Origin: Planococcus citri
Taxonomy: Eukaryota; Arthropoda; Insecta; Hemiptera; Pseudococcidae
Direction: 5' to 3'
Assembly: GCF_950023065.1 (NCBI RefSeq)
Contig: NC_088678.1
Span: forward strand, 40,724,580 to 40,788,579
Length of the DNA: 64,000 nt
Under the pieces are notes generated by a model. The model searched no databases, was not told the origin of the DNA, and was given only the letters and a program-made list of their open reading frames with translations. Both the position numbers and the translations under genes were made by a program. This document shows positions 1 through 14,600 of the stretch, piece after piece (position 1 is the first letter of the stretch; each line of letters opens with the position of its first letter).

Positions 1-3000
1 ACGTAATAAGTACCTATCCTTTTTTTTGTGTATCCTCAAATCGTATATTTTTTCAAAAGTGAAAATGGGGGTATCGATGGTCTGCGTTATGTGTTTTTAC
101 GTATTGAAAAAAAAACCTCAAACATGAAATATCGTTGAACCGACGATACGATACCATTGACTTACGCTTTTATGTATGGAAAGCTTTCTTCAGTAGAATT
201 TCTTGCCAGAAGAGGAAAAAAAGGGAGCAGCAGAGAGAAGACGCCATGCCACATAGAAAGAGGTAACACAAATCAAACGTTTGAAATTACAGGCTTTTCT
301 TTCTTACAAATTGTAAAATATTTACAAAGCAATCGAAAGCTATAATTCTTGGGTATTGCCGAAAAAGTGTATGCGATAGACGGAGAAATCTGGAAGTAAA
401 GAAGGGAAGAGAACAAGTAGCAATGCTATGTAGAAGAAACGTATAGTACTTTTACTATGTTTCCTCGCCTTGTGCGTTTTTAATGATCGAATCGTCGACG
501 TCCATTGTTAATATTACGGTTTTACAATACCTTAACAAGTTGTTCGACTATGAATTTGCAACGTTCAAGGGTGTAGGAAAAGTACTTCTAAAGTGTTTGA
601 GATTTTGACTCTCTCTCTGTCTCTCTTTCATCTACCTATCCACATTAACCTGGCCTTTGCTTCGCCTCGATAAATACAAGCAAAAGACGCAGCCTTTTGT
701 GCGTGGGCAAATTCTGTAAATTTTTGGTACACCTTGTAATACTGTTAGTGCTACGTGTACAAGTAATTAGCGAAAACGGGTAACGAGGTCAGTTGAAACT
801 GTTGATTGATCTGCGAGGTATTCGTAAAATATTTTAATGGTCGGAAAACGTTTATACAAAGGTATGAGAGGAAACGAAGCAGTGGTGCAAAATGGTAGCC
901 TACGTTGTTACAATCAGAAGCTTCTCTATAATATAATGGGGATTTATTTTGAAATTAACCGTTGTAACAATGATGAAAAGGTAATAATCTGTTGAGCCTG
1001 AGAGTAAGTTCGCTATAAACAGAACCGAGATAATGTAAAATATTTTTACGTTTTTGTCGTAAACAATGAGTAAAAGCTAAGGTAAAAAAACATACCTATA
1101 TATCCACAAACGTGAGCTACTAGATATACCTACTAAAATATTCTCAAGTTGGCCATTTATTTCATCGAAGAAAAAAGCATGGGCAATTTTACATTCGCGT
1201 ATATTCCACGCACAGTGTAAGTATGTTATTCTCGAATGGGATTACATTACCGAATGCGAATTTCTTTTTTTCAACAAAATGCATAGTGTAAAGGTTGGAA
1301 AAGAAATGAGAGAAAAAACGAAAGAAGTCATTCGCTGTGTTATGACGAGTATAATAACGCCTAAGTGATCGTCGAATAGACTACCTGTTTTAGCGTTGGT
1401 GTTGTTACATTTGCGTGGTGTAAGAAAGCATACCTACTTAGGTACTTAGAAGAAATTTGACAAAAAAACATGTACCTGCTTACATGCTCTAATGTTTGTG
1501 ATACCTTTGATGGTTTTGCGCTCAGAGAATAAGGTTTTGCGTCGGATGTTTAAATATTTGCTTCCGGGAAAGGAAATAAAATGATTCGCATTATACATAT
1601 CTACCTATAAGAGAAATGAAAGCGAGGCACATTATGATTGAATAGATATAATAACAAGTAGGTATACCTCTCATATCATCCTCAAAAAGACAATTTCTGT
1701 TGTGTAGGTGTACAATTAAGGAGATTCTAGTTGGAAAATTCTCAAAAGTGATAGGAGGGTAGCTGCTTTTGAGAGAAAGTTATTGAACAGAATTCATGTG
1801 AGTCTTCTTTTTGGAGAAAAATTTCAAAAATCTATTTTTTTTTCCAAAAAATGTTGAAAAATCTCGTTTGTTTACACAAAAGGTTATGAAAAAATTTCGC
1901 TTTTCAAAAAAATAATAATGTGAAAAGGTATCATTTTCACCGAACTATTAGAAAAATTCTATTTTTTTAAAAAACAGAATTAAGTACTAAAAAATTTCGC
2001 TATATTTTGCCAAATATTGCTAAGACGCCTCCACTTTTTCTAAACTGTTCATAATCTCGCGTTCAGCCAAAAATAGCAAACATTTTTGCCATTCGTAGTT
2101 TTGTTTTTCACTAACCTCAAAATTTCCAGTTTTTTGAAAAAAATTCTAAAAAGTTTGGCATTCCTGCCAAAAAATTTCTCCTTTTTCTCAAAATTTTGTG
2201 AAATACCATATTCTCATTTTTTGAACAAAAATTGTGAAAATGTTTCACTTTTCTGCTAATATTTGTCAAGAAGTCCTGCTTTTTGCTAAAATTACCCAAG
2301 TCTTGATTGAGTTTTATCATCAGTTTTTAAGGTAACGTTTTGTTTTGTCACTTTTTTTTACATTAAATTGATTCAAAAAGTTTTTTGTTTTTTTGTGATT
2401 TTTTCTGCATTAAAAAGTTTTGCAGACACATTATAAATTTTTAATTACTTACTTAAATTACTTTTTTTTTTTTTTTTTTTTTTTTAGAAAAAATTTAGTA
2501 CCTAATATCGCGATTTTTGTATTTCACTTTATTTTTAATGAAACTTGATTTGATTTTATAGGTACATTTCAATTGTATGTACTTATCTAATTCAATTTAT
2601 TATAATTCCATATATTCTAATCCAATTTACTGAGATTTGGGTAATTTGTTTTTATTGCAATGTTTAATGTAGGTATCAACATTTATTCACTTTATTTCTA
2701 ATTAAATCAAATAAATTTTAATTCATTTCATTTTTATATCACCTAATTTTATTCTAATTGATTTTACAATGTACCTACCTACCGAATTTGATATACATAA
2801 TTTATTTCAATTTGATTCATTTATTTATTTTTTTGTAACTTAATTTAATATTAGCACCTAAGTAATTCAAGTAATTTATGAATTCAGGGTTGTACATGTT
2901 TTAAACATGTTTTTTTTTCAACTTCAATTTCATTTATAAAATGTTTTTCATTTTTTCGTTGAAAAAGAAGTGGAATTGAATGAATTGTAATATTTTTAGG

Positions 3001-5598
3001 TTTTTCTTTTTCTTTCTGTACTTTTTTTTAGACAAATTTCTGTTTTTATTTCAATTTTTCAATATTTCTAAAGCCTTATAGGTAACTAAGCTATAGCCAT
3101 TTTATAACGTCACATCTTAAAAATTGATGACCGGATAAGTGGATAGCGTATATGTACATATTTGAAAAACTGAATCCAAAACAAATAAATGAAACGTTTT
3201 AAAACAAAAAAAAAAAAAAAAACGTTCGTTTAGTTTTATTTTTTTTTTTAAAGACACGTTTTTGTACAACCATGAATGTGATCAATATAATTTAATTTAC
3301 CTAATTTATTTTTTGTTTCTAATTTAAATGACCTAGGTACTTTAATTAAATTAAATAAGTTTGACTTTATTTCAAATGATTTTTTTAATTTGTAATTTTG
3401 AATTATTTTTTTAAAAATTGAATTATGTAGGTAGGTATTGAGGTGTGTAAAATTTTATTTTCTCAATTTGATCAATTTTTTTGAGGGTGAGGGAGGGGGG
3501 GTTAATTTATTTGTATTAAATAATTGAAATTGAAAAATAATTATTTAATTCTATTTAAATGAATTTTGATAAATATAATCTAATTTGATTTAGGCTATTT
3601 TTAAATTTTGACATCGTGATGATACAGTGTTTTTCTAGCTGAAACAGGTGGAGCACTTTTTGGAGTGAAAATCTTTTTATGTCACATTTTTACTGTCAAA
3701 TGTGATTCTTATTCAAATTCCGTCTTTTTTTCTACCCCCAGACAATCACTAAGTATATGCGGCCTCATTAAACACATCACCCACTCATTTCCGATTTTCT
3801 CTTGTCCAAAATAAATATCAAACATAATAACAATTCCTGTCATTATATCGATTTAGTCTCCGTGGTAAAATGGGTGTACAATAGGTTGAATTTTCGACCT
3901 CAAGTAAAAACAACAAAATATGTAGGTATGTAGATATCTACATTCGAGTGTCGAAAATTAGGAAAAAACACGCGAACAAATTATCATATTAAATGAGACA
4001 CATTTGATGATACCGCCTACCTTTAAAAACCTGAAATAAGGTCAGTGTTACACATTTGAAAAATAAATAGGTACAGAATTAATCTACATTCATAAGTTCG
4101 CGAACTTACCTATTATGAAGTTTGAGCTGAAGATTTTTAAATTTCGCAGGATTCATAATTGCTGACAGAATTTCACGACTCTCTACATGGACATTGAAAT
4201 TTTTAAAATAGAAAAAAAAATTATTCTTATCCTTGGTTTTAAAATAAAGACCACAAAGTCCACGTTTCAAAGACACACGCGTTGCTTTCCTGCATAAACA
4301 ATTGCTTGGTCCACCAAGATTAAAAAAATTGCTGTCTTCATGATAAAGTATAAAGGTAGGTACCTAACCTATACGTACATATAATGAAAAACTTCTCGAT
4401 TGCAAATAGATAACGTTACCGCTATTCCCAAAGACTGATACGCACGTACGACAAAATCACGAGGCAATCTCATAAATACCTACATACTTACATAAAATTT
4501 CTCAAACCTTCGAAACGAAAAATAATAATCTTTATAGGAATAATGTGGTGGATATATTTTTCTTTGAAACAGATACTAGGTACCTTTAATCATAAAACAA
4601 CACAGATTCAAAAAAAATGACGAAAAATTCCTTTGAACGAAAACAAATTATCATTTTTTTCTCTATATTCCAAACTCGAGCTTAAGGGCAAAAGCCTGCC
4701 AAATATAATCTTCACTGCCGCGTGGCAGTAATCTCGAGTACCTACGTAGAATCTATAGGTATTCACCTGTAGGTATTCGTACCAACATTGTCAGTAAAAT
4801 ATAAATATTTTTATAATGACAGCATTTATTTATTCTGATTTCAAGTACCTACATAAGATGAAAATTCGTTTAAGAAACCACTGACAGCGTATTGATGAAT
4901 ACGTAAATAAAGAAAAAAGAAAAATAAATCAGGCTGTGTTTTTTTTTCACCGATAGCCGAATAATAAACCAATACTTCGAGTAGAAAAATGTCAAAGCAT
5001 CGAATAGGTACTTGGTATCGACTCGATGACTGTTTTCTAATCGAGTTAAGACCAAGTATACATATCTACATATAGTAGTGTTTCATCTCTTCATCGACCT
5101 TTACCAAGTCCTTTCAGTCGAATTATCACGCAACAAATTCTCAGAATATATATTCTCAGTGGAAAAATCCTTTTCTCCTCGAACAATTACGCACAAAGGG
5201 AATAAGAACGCTTACCAAGTGCTTAATTAAGGAGATAAATAATATAATTTCGGGACGAAACAACATCGTCCTCTTAATCACACCTTTGTTCGAATTGTTT
5301 CGAACGCGTTAGGTGCTCGAGAACTGAAGCCGTTCGACAAAGAGATTTACAATGCAGTGCACAATAATTTTGAAATCATAAACCATTAATTGCCAACCGA
5401 TAACGGATTATCTTATTTACTTAGAAATTTCTCTACATTATGCCGGTCGATATAGACTGCAAATCGTTCGATTTTTACCAATTTTCGAGCCAGTTGACGA
5501 TCTCATATACGATGTGGTTGACGTAATTACGTATCATATGCGACTTGTTGCTTCGTCGCGAACTTTGAAATATCTGCTAATTTCACGAACATACCATC
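1..5598. other. Noncoding AT-rich region upstream of exchanger gene
   Basis: No convincing coding exon is visible on either strand. The stretch is AT-rich with long T and A runs (for example around 2460-2485 and 3205-3225), degenerate TTTTTGAAAAA-like segments at 1800-2330, and scattered GTAGGTACCTAC words. The last few hundred bases should hold the promoter and 5' UTR of the exchanger gene, but I cannot place a start site. Confidence 0.6.
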
Positions 5599-5653
5599 AT
5601 GAAGCTCAGTTGGTTATTATTAATCGTCTTCGTCGTTCTGTGGGACTCCTCTG
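5599..5653 (+). CDS. NCKX-like exon 1 (signal peptide)
   Basis: The ATG at 5599 opens an 18-codon hydrophobic leader that reads MKLSWLLLIVFVVLWDSS. A consensus donor G|GTGAGT follows at 5654, leaving phase 1. It joins exactly in frame with the next recognised exon at 10152, which completes an Asp codon. The fit of phase, donor and leader supports this as the true start. Confidence 0.75.
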
Positions 5654-8600
5654 GTGAGTACGTCCCTTTATTTTTCTTGCACTTTGCCTGAGATCTTTTT
5701 GAAAAACTTTGCGTATTCCCTCGTTTACCTAGTTTGAAGATTTTGTAAAACTTGCTGGTACAAGATTACAGAGTTATTAATGATATTTGCAAGCGTGCGA
5801 GTATAATGTGGTCGGATGCCTCGTGCATGCCAAGTCACCCATTTTCATATTTCATCTAGAAGTTGTGTTGGTGAATCTGAACTTCGAACGTAATTTTTGC
5901 ATACAAGATTAACATTGCCAAACCATACTTATTTTTAAAAAAAAAATTATGTCAGATCTGAATTAAATTTCTCGATTTTGAATTAAAATTCATTTAAAAG
6001 AGGTACCTATCTAAATTGGGTGTATTTCCTGTATACCTTGTCTCAATTGGCAAAAGCTCTATGACGGGTCATCATTTTTTTGAATTGGAATAATGCTGAT
6101 CTTCTATAAACTCAAATTAGATTTTTTTAATAACGACGCACCATTTCTCACTCGTGGTTACTTGTGGGTGGGATAAAATCGCAATGAACCTATTTTGAGT
6201 ACTCATGGTTCCATTTCCTCCCTCCTTTGCTCGTTCGACTTAGAAAGTCTAGAATTTTTTTTGGGACGCTTTCAAGTTGGAGTAAACTCCTTGGCTCAAT
6301 GAATTTGATCAAAACCTAAAGTAAGTATCCCTTTGATCTATTGTGTGTGATGTGTACGTAGGTACCTATCACTTGAATAAACCGATACAATTTGTGCTCT
6401 ATAGCCGAACAAGGCGTAGGTTTTCTCACAATTCCATTTTGGAAAAAAATGTATAAAATAATGCAATATCGAGTTGGTAGTAGGTATTGTAAATCAAATC
6501 GGTTGTGAAAAGGGTTCGATGTTTTTTTTTTACAAAATCAAAATTTTTAACGTGGGTAGATTGTGAACATTTTGCAACTAAATATGTATTTTTATTCAAC
6601 TCCCACGTCAATTATTGAAAAATGGTTGGTTGAACTGGGCAATCATGATTAATTTTATTCTTTCCTTTCTTCTTATTCAAGCAAAAAAAAAATCGAATGG
6701 TTTGTTTTGAGAAAAACATAATTGAAACTGAAATTCAAGATGTTTTCTCAAAAATGAAATCGATACTTGACACGATACGGAGTTAGAACGAGGAAGAAGT
6801 TAAGAATACTGTAAAAAAAATTGTTATTTTCTCACATTTTCATTAAACTACCTACACAGCTTTCGAAGGTGATTTTATTTGCATTTGCAATGCAGCTCTA
6901 TAGTATAATTCTCGAGTAGGTACCCATTTCTCGAATGCTTTTATTATTTTCAAGTTTCTTTTCTAGATTTCGACATCATCAGTTGTAGGGTGAGAAAACT
7001 CGAACATTTCTGCCTACACGTCCAAATATCTATTCTTTAAAACACCTAAATTCGCGAGTAAAAAAACTCGTTGAAAAAAAAACAAAGAAATAACCTATAA
7101 ATAGAAAACTCGAAGCCATTTAAAAAATAAGTCAGTACCTATTTGATTCGGGAAGAAAGCACGCTGGACAACGAGTTAAAATTCGTGATCCGAAACGAAA
7201 CAGGAGAATTTGACCGAATAGAAAATTTCTCCTTTCGGAACAAATCGATGAACCGAAACCGTATTGCAAATTTAAAATTTTATGCATGAAAGAACGATAA
7301 AACACGTTAAATGAAGGAAAATTGGACTATTTTAGGTAGCTACCAACGTAGTTCCATGTAATGAAGCGATGAAATTTTATTTTTGAAAGCACGACTCGAA
7401 CTGAAATGTGAAAAAATTCTCAATTCGAATGAATAGGTACCTATTTCTGTTTTATACTTGTTGAAAAATTCAAATGGCGATGAAATTGAGTCATAAATCA
7501 TCAAAGGAACGAATAAGTATTTTTCAAGTTTATAATCGAAGAAAATATTTTCCAAAATGCATTTCCAAAAAAAAAATAGGTTGGTTTTTTCGACGATTTG
7601 GTTTCCTTGTTCCTGGAGGGTTTTATTTTTATTTCGCTAAAAGATCCATTCTATTCGTTAGAAAAATATCTTACAGGAGTTTGGTGAGAAAAAAGTCGTA
7701 TTCCAGCTGAAATCTGTGTATTCGTTGTGTTTTCGTTTTTTCCCCTCACTTTTTACGTCATTTTTTTCTCCTTTTACGAATATATTTCTCAAAACTTGAT
7801 AATTTTTCGTTTCGCAGGGTTAAATTCCATTAAAATATTCAACCTTCGTGTCGGCTTCAGGACTAGAAAGGTTTGGGAAAAATAGGGAACGAGACTCGGG
7901 TACTGGCAAGCTATAAATGATATTTCGATAAATTCGTCACATCAATTTATCCATTCTTTTTAAAATAGCGAAAAACATGAAAGTTTCACTTTGGCGTACT
8001 CCGACTCCCGGGTTCGGGTGTAATTTTTCCTCGTGCTGGAGCATCGTCGTCACTCGTGCCGTCACCGAAAAAGCAAATTGAAAAGTTTTTTCATTAAAAT
8101 GGGTATAAAAAATTCGCTCGAGAGGCACAATATTTAGACGACAGTTTACGTAAACGAGCGTCTTAGTAGGCCTGCTTGTGCTAAAGGCGGTGGCAACGTC
8201 CGCAGCGGAGTCCTCCAATTTCTAAAAGGAATGCTATTAATGGCTATTTATAGGGTTCATTTGTCCCACACCCCTGATGGTGCGATTTAAACCTATGTCA
8301 TTTATTTGGGCTTATGTTAGTAGATCGTAGGTAGGTACTGGTTTGTGCTGTCGTTTTGGATGTTTCTTTCCTTATCCGGAATATTGGAGAAAACTTCTGG
8401 CAGAGAAAGAGGTGGGTGGTGGGATAACGAAGTATAGGAGTAAGGGCCTCCATTTTCTGATGGTGTTTGCTGAATAGTTACCTACATTAAAACAGTCGCC
8501 AGGATGTTCGATAAGGACCAATCAAAATTATGAGTGCCAACGTTCCTTTCTAGTACCTCCAAGGCAGTTTGAAAATGGAGAAATTTGAAAACTCGTTGCA

Positions 8601-11600
8601 GGCTTTTATTTAAACTGCTTAGTGCTTCGTTTTGTTTAATGAGAAAAATATTTTACAAAAAACTTGAAAATTTGCTAAGAATTTCAAAAAATTGGCCTAA
8701 AATTACACAATGATCTTGTGCGTTTAAGTTTTAGAGTTATTTACCTACTTAGTACCTACAGAGGTTTTAGGATATGGCGTTTTGACTTGGTTAGCTTGAC
8801 TTCGTTGAAATATTAAATGCTAGTTTCGGTCTTTCTCTTACTGGTTTCTTTTTTCTGATTTATTTTTCTTGATGTACGATTGGGTATTTTTTTTAAAACT
8901 GAAAATTCCTTTCAAATAAAACTCGATAGGTACCTATAATTTTACATCGATCTTACGATGTCAATCGCAAATTTTTGATCAAATTCAGTTCAAAAAGAGG
9001 GAAGTAAATTGATCTGGTAAATTAACCATTTACCATTTGCACGCTGGGGCGATTAAGGTAGAATAAATAAACGGATTAGCTGACGTAAGCGTAAAACCAT
9101 TGACACCGATTCGGAACGCGGTAATTCCTTTTTAATTAAAAACACTTCGAAGCGAATGTTAAAAGACATTAAAAAACCTATCCGGATGTCACTCAAGTAA
9201 TCCTCGTAATTCATTTTTACGGTGATTCTTTACAGTCGGTAATTTTAATTCGACATCTCCCCCATAAAATTAGTTTCGTCGAGTTTGCCTGTTATACATA
9301 CCTTTACCTACCTACTCTTTTTTAAAATGCAGCATTAATATTGTTTTTTTGCTGACCTACGTCAAAAGCACGTTCAATTTCGTATGTTTAGATTTTTTTA
9401 ACGAATGGAATATACTTTTTCTTTTTGTACCCAATTTTAGCATTGAGGTGTTTTATACTTAGTTACCTTGCTTTGAAAATAAGTCCAAACTCGTGTTTTG
9501 GTGGACGTGTTTTATCGTCGAAAATTTTCTAAAAATGACATCACCATGCTCGAGTAATAATTATAGGGGTCAGTTGACGCGACCTGCTGTCTTTCTCAGT
9601 CGCTCAAATTGCAAAAATACCATGCGTAAAGGTGGGCATTTAAATTACACCAAAACTGTACCCTTATGTTTTTCTATCAATTTAAGCAGAACGTGATACT
9701 GAAACAAATTCGTGCTCTGGGTTGTAATTTTACATCTTTTTTCGTCTCCTTGTTTCAAAATTTTCGCATTACTTGGCATTATGAAAGCTACATTAATTAA
9801 CGACTGTCCAGTAAAATACTTTTAATACCTTCACAGATGACAAATTTTAGCTGATTTTCCATTCTCGAAAATCAGCCGACATGTATTCGTGTGTTAATTA
9901 GGATAACTCCACAATTCACGACTAGGTAGGTACCTAATTAATACGAATCCCATGAACAAATCAATCATTCCTACCCACGTATTATCCCATGCTATTCGAT
10001 TCGATAGAACTCTAAATACATAGGTATTTACTTATGTACCTCTACCCACCTACCTACCTACCTACCTACCTACATACTAACTTTTGTATCGGAAAATGAG
10101 AGAAAAAAAAGGCATAGTGAAATAAATAATCGCCTCGTATTTTGTTGTCAGATGTCATAAACGGAAACATACATAGCTCGGCCACATCACAGTTGGAAGT
10201 ATCGTCGAATAATGACTGCGAGCAAAAGAAATCGGCCGATGAATTTCCAGCGGATGTATTTTCCCAACAACAAAGGATCCACGGTGCTTTTCTTATTCAT
10301 CTACTCGTCTTGGCCTATTGTTTCTTGTTCGTGGCGTTCGTTTGTCAAGATTATTTTTTACCAGCCGTTTTCTGCATTTGTTCAGGTTCGTATAGTCGTC
10401 AACATCGTCGTAATCTTAGCACAAATAAGAAAGTATAAGATATTTTCACTTTATTATGTTTTTTGTAATGTGCAACATTCCTCCTTTCGCATTTTTTCAA
10501 ACTATTTTTTATTAAAACCGAAATATTATAATTATTCTGAGAGAGCAATCAAAATTTGAGCCATGGGCATGACATGAAGTGACATGACATGTCCTAAATT
10601 TAAGATAAGAATACCGGTTCAAAAACAATTAAACAGTCGAAAATTTGAATAAAAAGAAGTTCTTTTCAAAATATGTGAACAAATCTACCCCAAAAATTAA
10701 AAGAAAATAATTATGCAAAAAAAATTCTTCGAGTAAGACATGATATGGAGTGGTGAGCGAAATAATATGGGAAATTGGGAATTCACAATTCACATTATAC
10801 AGCAGTTGTCCTATAGAGCGCGCAATTTTGTTACATTGTGTATAGCATAGCATAGTTCAACTTCAACTCAACTTGTAGGGCCGAATTCATAGACGTTACT
10901 TAAGGGACACTTGGCTAAGTGGTGAATTTTCATTCAATTTTTCTCACGAAGGAATAAAAATTTTATATTTTTAAAATGATAAATCAACACTTCGGAGTCC
11001 AATCTCTCAATTTATTCAAAAACAAAATTTCAAAAATTCAATCACGCCTGGAAAAATTGCTTCAAAATTCACCACTTAGCCAAGTGATCCCTAAGTAACG
11101 TCTATGAATATGGCCCGGCCCGTCTTCATCATTGAACAATTATTGAACATAATCCGTGACCGTGATCCGGATCTAGGGGTGATGAACTGATGACCGAAAT
11201 TATTTTTGTCAATTTGTTTTTAGTTATTCGTTATGGATCACAATTTGGTCAAAAATGGTTATGGTTCTTTTACTTCTTTTTGATCATAAAATTATTGAAA
11301 TTCATATTAATCGGTTATTTGTTTTTGCCCCTTTTTGCGGATTTTGGTTAAGGTTTTTCATTTCATTTTTCATTAATTGGTTTTTGGCTACTGTTTTTGG
11401 TTTTTGTTTTTTCATTTTTCCCACCATTTTCAACGTAAATAAAAAAATTATGATTTTTAGGAGTTTTTTTTTTTTCATTTTTTTTCAAACTTACTTGAAA
11501 TTAACTTGAAAAAATCGAAATAAATCAAGTAAAAATGTGAAGAAATTATAAAATATTTCAACATTTAGATCGTCAGAGGTCGTCACTGTCGTCAGTTATT

Positions 11601-14600
11601 TAAATTTTTATTGAGTAAAATTGTTAGTGGTTTATGGTTAATCTGAAAAACAACATTTTTCAAGAGTTATGGATCATTTATGGTTCTTCCTTATTTGAAA
11701 AAATAATTTCTGGTTAATTGGTTTTTGGTTACAAATTTTTCTAATAAATGTTACTTCGTTGACTCGTTGTTCTTCTTTAATGGTTGTTGATTTCGGTTAT
11801 CATTATCACCCCTGTTCTGATCACATATTTTTGGAAAAAATCATTTTACTAAATGAATAAAAAATTAAACTTTGATTTCGATTTTGAATTTTGAAAATTG
11901 AAGATACCTACTTGGCTACTTATGTACCTACCTAGTATTTTTAATTTTTTACTATGTAGTTACCTTAGGCTTAACATTATTGATTGGTAACTTGGTAAGT
12001 TTATTTGAAGTTTACCGAATTCCGTCATAGCCTCGACATACAAAAAAGAAAAAATGATTCGATTTTTCGGATCACGGATTACGTAGATATAAAACACCCT
12101 ATTTAAAACGTGTTTTTTCAATTTTCATACCAACGTGTTTTTTTTTCAAATTTTTCAGTGTTTTTGTATTTTTAATGGAAACAAGAGATAAAAATAAGAA
12201 ATTTTCAGCGTTTTTATTTTGAACAAAAAAACGAAAAACATTTTTAACAACAAAACTTTGTTTCTGGAAATTTATATTTCTTCAGAATATGAGGTAGGTC
12301 CCTATTGAAAATGCCATTTATCATCAACTACAAGTACTACAACTACTATGTACAAGTCTAAAGCTTATAAATTCCCATTTATTCTTCATTTTAAAGATTT
12401 ACTAAACACTTTTATCAATAATCAATATTTTCAAAAAATTAAAGGTAAACGTTTTTTAGTTTTTTTTATTTATTTATTTTTTATTTTATTTTTTCACAAT
12501 TGAGGAGCTTGTTGCAAAAATAGCCTTTGTCAAAATCAAAAATGAAAACAAAAAACAAGCAAGACAAAAAACTCTGTAAGGTCCTGATGAATTGGTATAC
12601 GCCGTAAGTATACCTACTGTGTTCAAACTTCAAGTTCAAACTTCAAAGTGATTTTTTTTATAAACTCAAGTAGTTGCTGTTACTGCCAGAAAATGAGAAA
12701 AAGGAAAAACTTTTGGAGGGCTATAATACCTACTGTTGCATCCATATTCCATACAATGCTTGCAGTGGAGAAAAACACCTCCCCAAATTTTTTCCACACT
12801 TACAAGGGCTATTTTTGCAATGAGCTCCTGAATTTAGAATTTAATATTTATTTAGATTTACAAGAATTATTTTTTTGATTTTTTTATTTTTTTTTCTTTA
12901 TAAATTTCCCAATTATTTTTCTTCGTCCAGAAATTTCCTTTACTAATTTGAATTTCCAGAACCTGTTTTTTTCATTTTTTCATTTTCCATTTTCTTGTTT
13001 AAAAAAAAGTTTTCTTCCGAATCCGAAGTTCCGAACTCTGGCTGGACTTATTTGGGATTTGGATCAAATTTATTTTGCGATCCGTGATCCGAATCATCAC
13101 TTTTTTACTTTTTAAGTTTTTACGTTTTTAGTTTTTTTTTGTGAGTTGTGATCCGTGATCTGTTATTAGTGTTATTTGATTCACGAGACACGAATCACGA
13201 AATCGTGATATAGTGATCCGTGCCGGACCCTGCCAGTCTATGTCATCAATCATGTCTTATTTACACTCAAAGGTTGATTATGTTTTTATCAGTAAATAAT
13301 GGTCACCGTGTCACATTAATTTAATTTATGTCTTCCATTTATACTTCCATTAGAGATATTTTACTTGCTTAGAATTCTAGTTTCGGCAAATTGAGTGATT
13401 CTGATCGGTGCAGTGTGTCGAATATGTGTTTTAAATGCGTTTTACTGAAGTTACATACACCTGAATTACGTTTTGTACTTCCTCGTAATGATAATGAAAC
13501 GAATTCGTGTTTTTATTCTGGTGACGAGTATTTACTCGTATCTGAATTCCACTGGCTAAAAAAGTCTAGACCTAATCGAATGTCAATTTATCGATCACGT
13601 TCAAGGAATAATTCCATTGCCACCGTCAGTCTCAGTTCGGAAATTCACCCTTCGAACGAAAATTTCGACAGGTTGGATAAACGTATTGTACTCAAATTCA
13701 TTGTAAAAGAAATATCACCGATATTAACATATGCTAAAAGTGGATACCAGTATCCTGTAACATCGTGCATAATTAGTTTGGACGAATCTACAGAGGTACG
13801 ATATGAGAATGGATGTGTTTCCGTGGAAGTCATTCGAGATCCTGTTTGTGAATGTGATGCTGTGCTCGGTTCACGAAATGATAATGAAAATTTTCCATTT
13901 GTAGTACCTATTAAGGTACCGAACTGTGACGTGATATTCTATGGGATGATAGCTACAGGAATTTGCACGAATGTCATTTCATCAAATATGTTTGATCTGT
14001 TGAAAAGGAAGAATCCAGATATCAGAAAGCATATTTTGCGTAGACCAATTCAGAAGAAATACAAACATCTCTTTGGAAGTGATATAAGTTATAATTTCGA
14101 ACATGTCATGTTGCCATATGAATTTGGTGATGGAATTTTTAGAGGAGAGACTTTTCGCCTTCCATGTGAGGTTCAGTCAATGACTTACGATTTCTTATTG
14201 GGAGTAAAATGGGCTTGCAACTTCGGCATCGGATTTTTTCGTAATTCGATAAGTCTTAAAAACCCACGTGATGGTGAAAGGATAGTATATTCGTACGGAT
14301 CGGCGACTAGGAAGTTCAGGGAGATTCAAAGGATAAGACAGGTTGAATACGAACCTCCCGATGGTGAAGATTATTCTACGATATCAGCTCTACGTCGCCA
14401 CATTTATTTTTATATGGCGACGAATCGGTTTTAAGCACACCATTCTAGTGATGTAGGGTAAGAGTAATACGTCTTATGTACTTACTTAATATGTAATTAA
14501 TTATAATTAAAAATCGTTTGAGAAGTACATACCTTAGCTTTAGTTCGTTTCAATCATTTTCATGTAAGATACGTTTCAAGAACTCAATACGCCCCTGTTA

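Noticed and set aside
7990..8025. GGGTTCGGGTG resembling a tRNA B box
   Set aside because: No A box at the right distance and no cloverleaf could be drawn.
10212..10559. 115-codon ORF overlapping exchanger exon 2 in another frame
   Set aside because: Exon 2 in the frame that joins exons 1 and 3 matches the NCKX family; this frame is a shadow.
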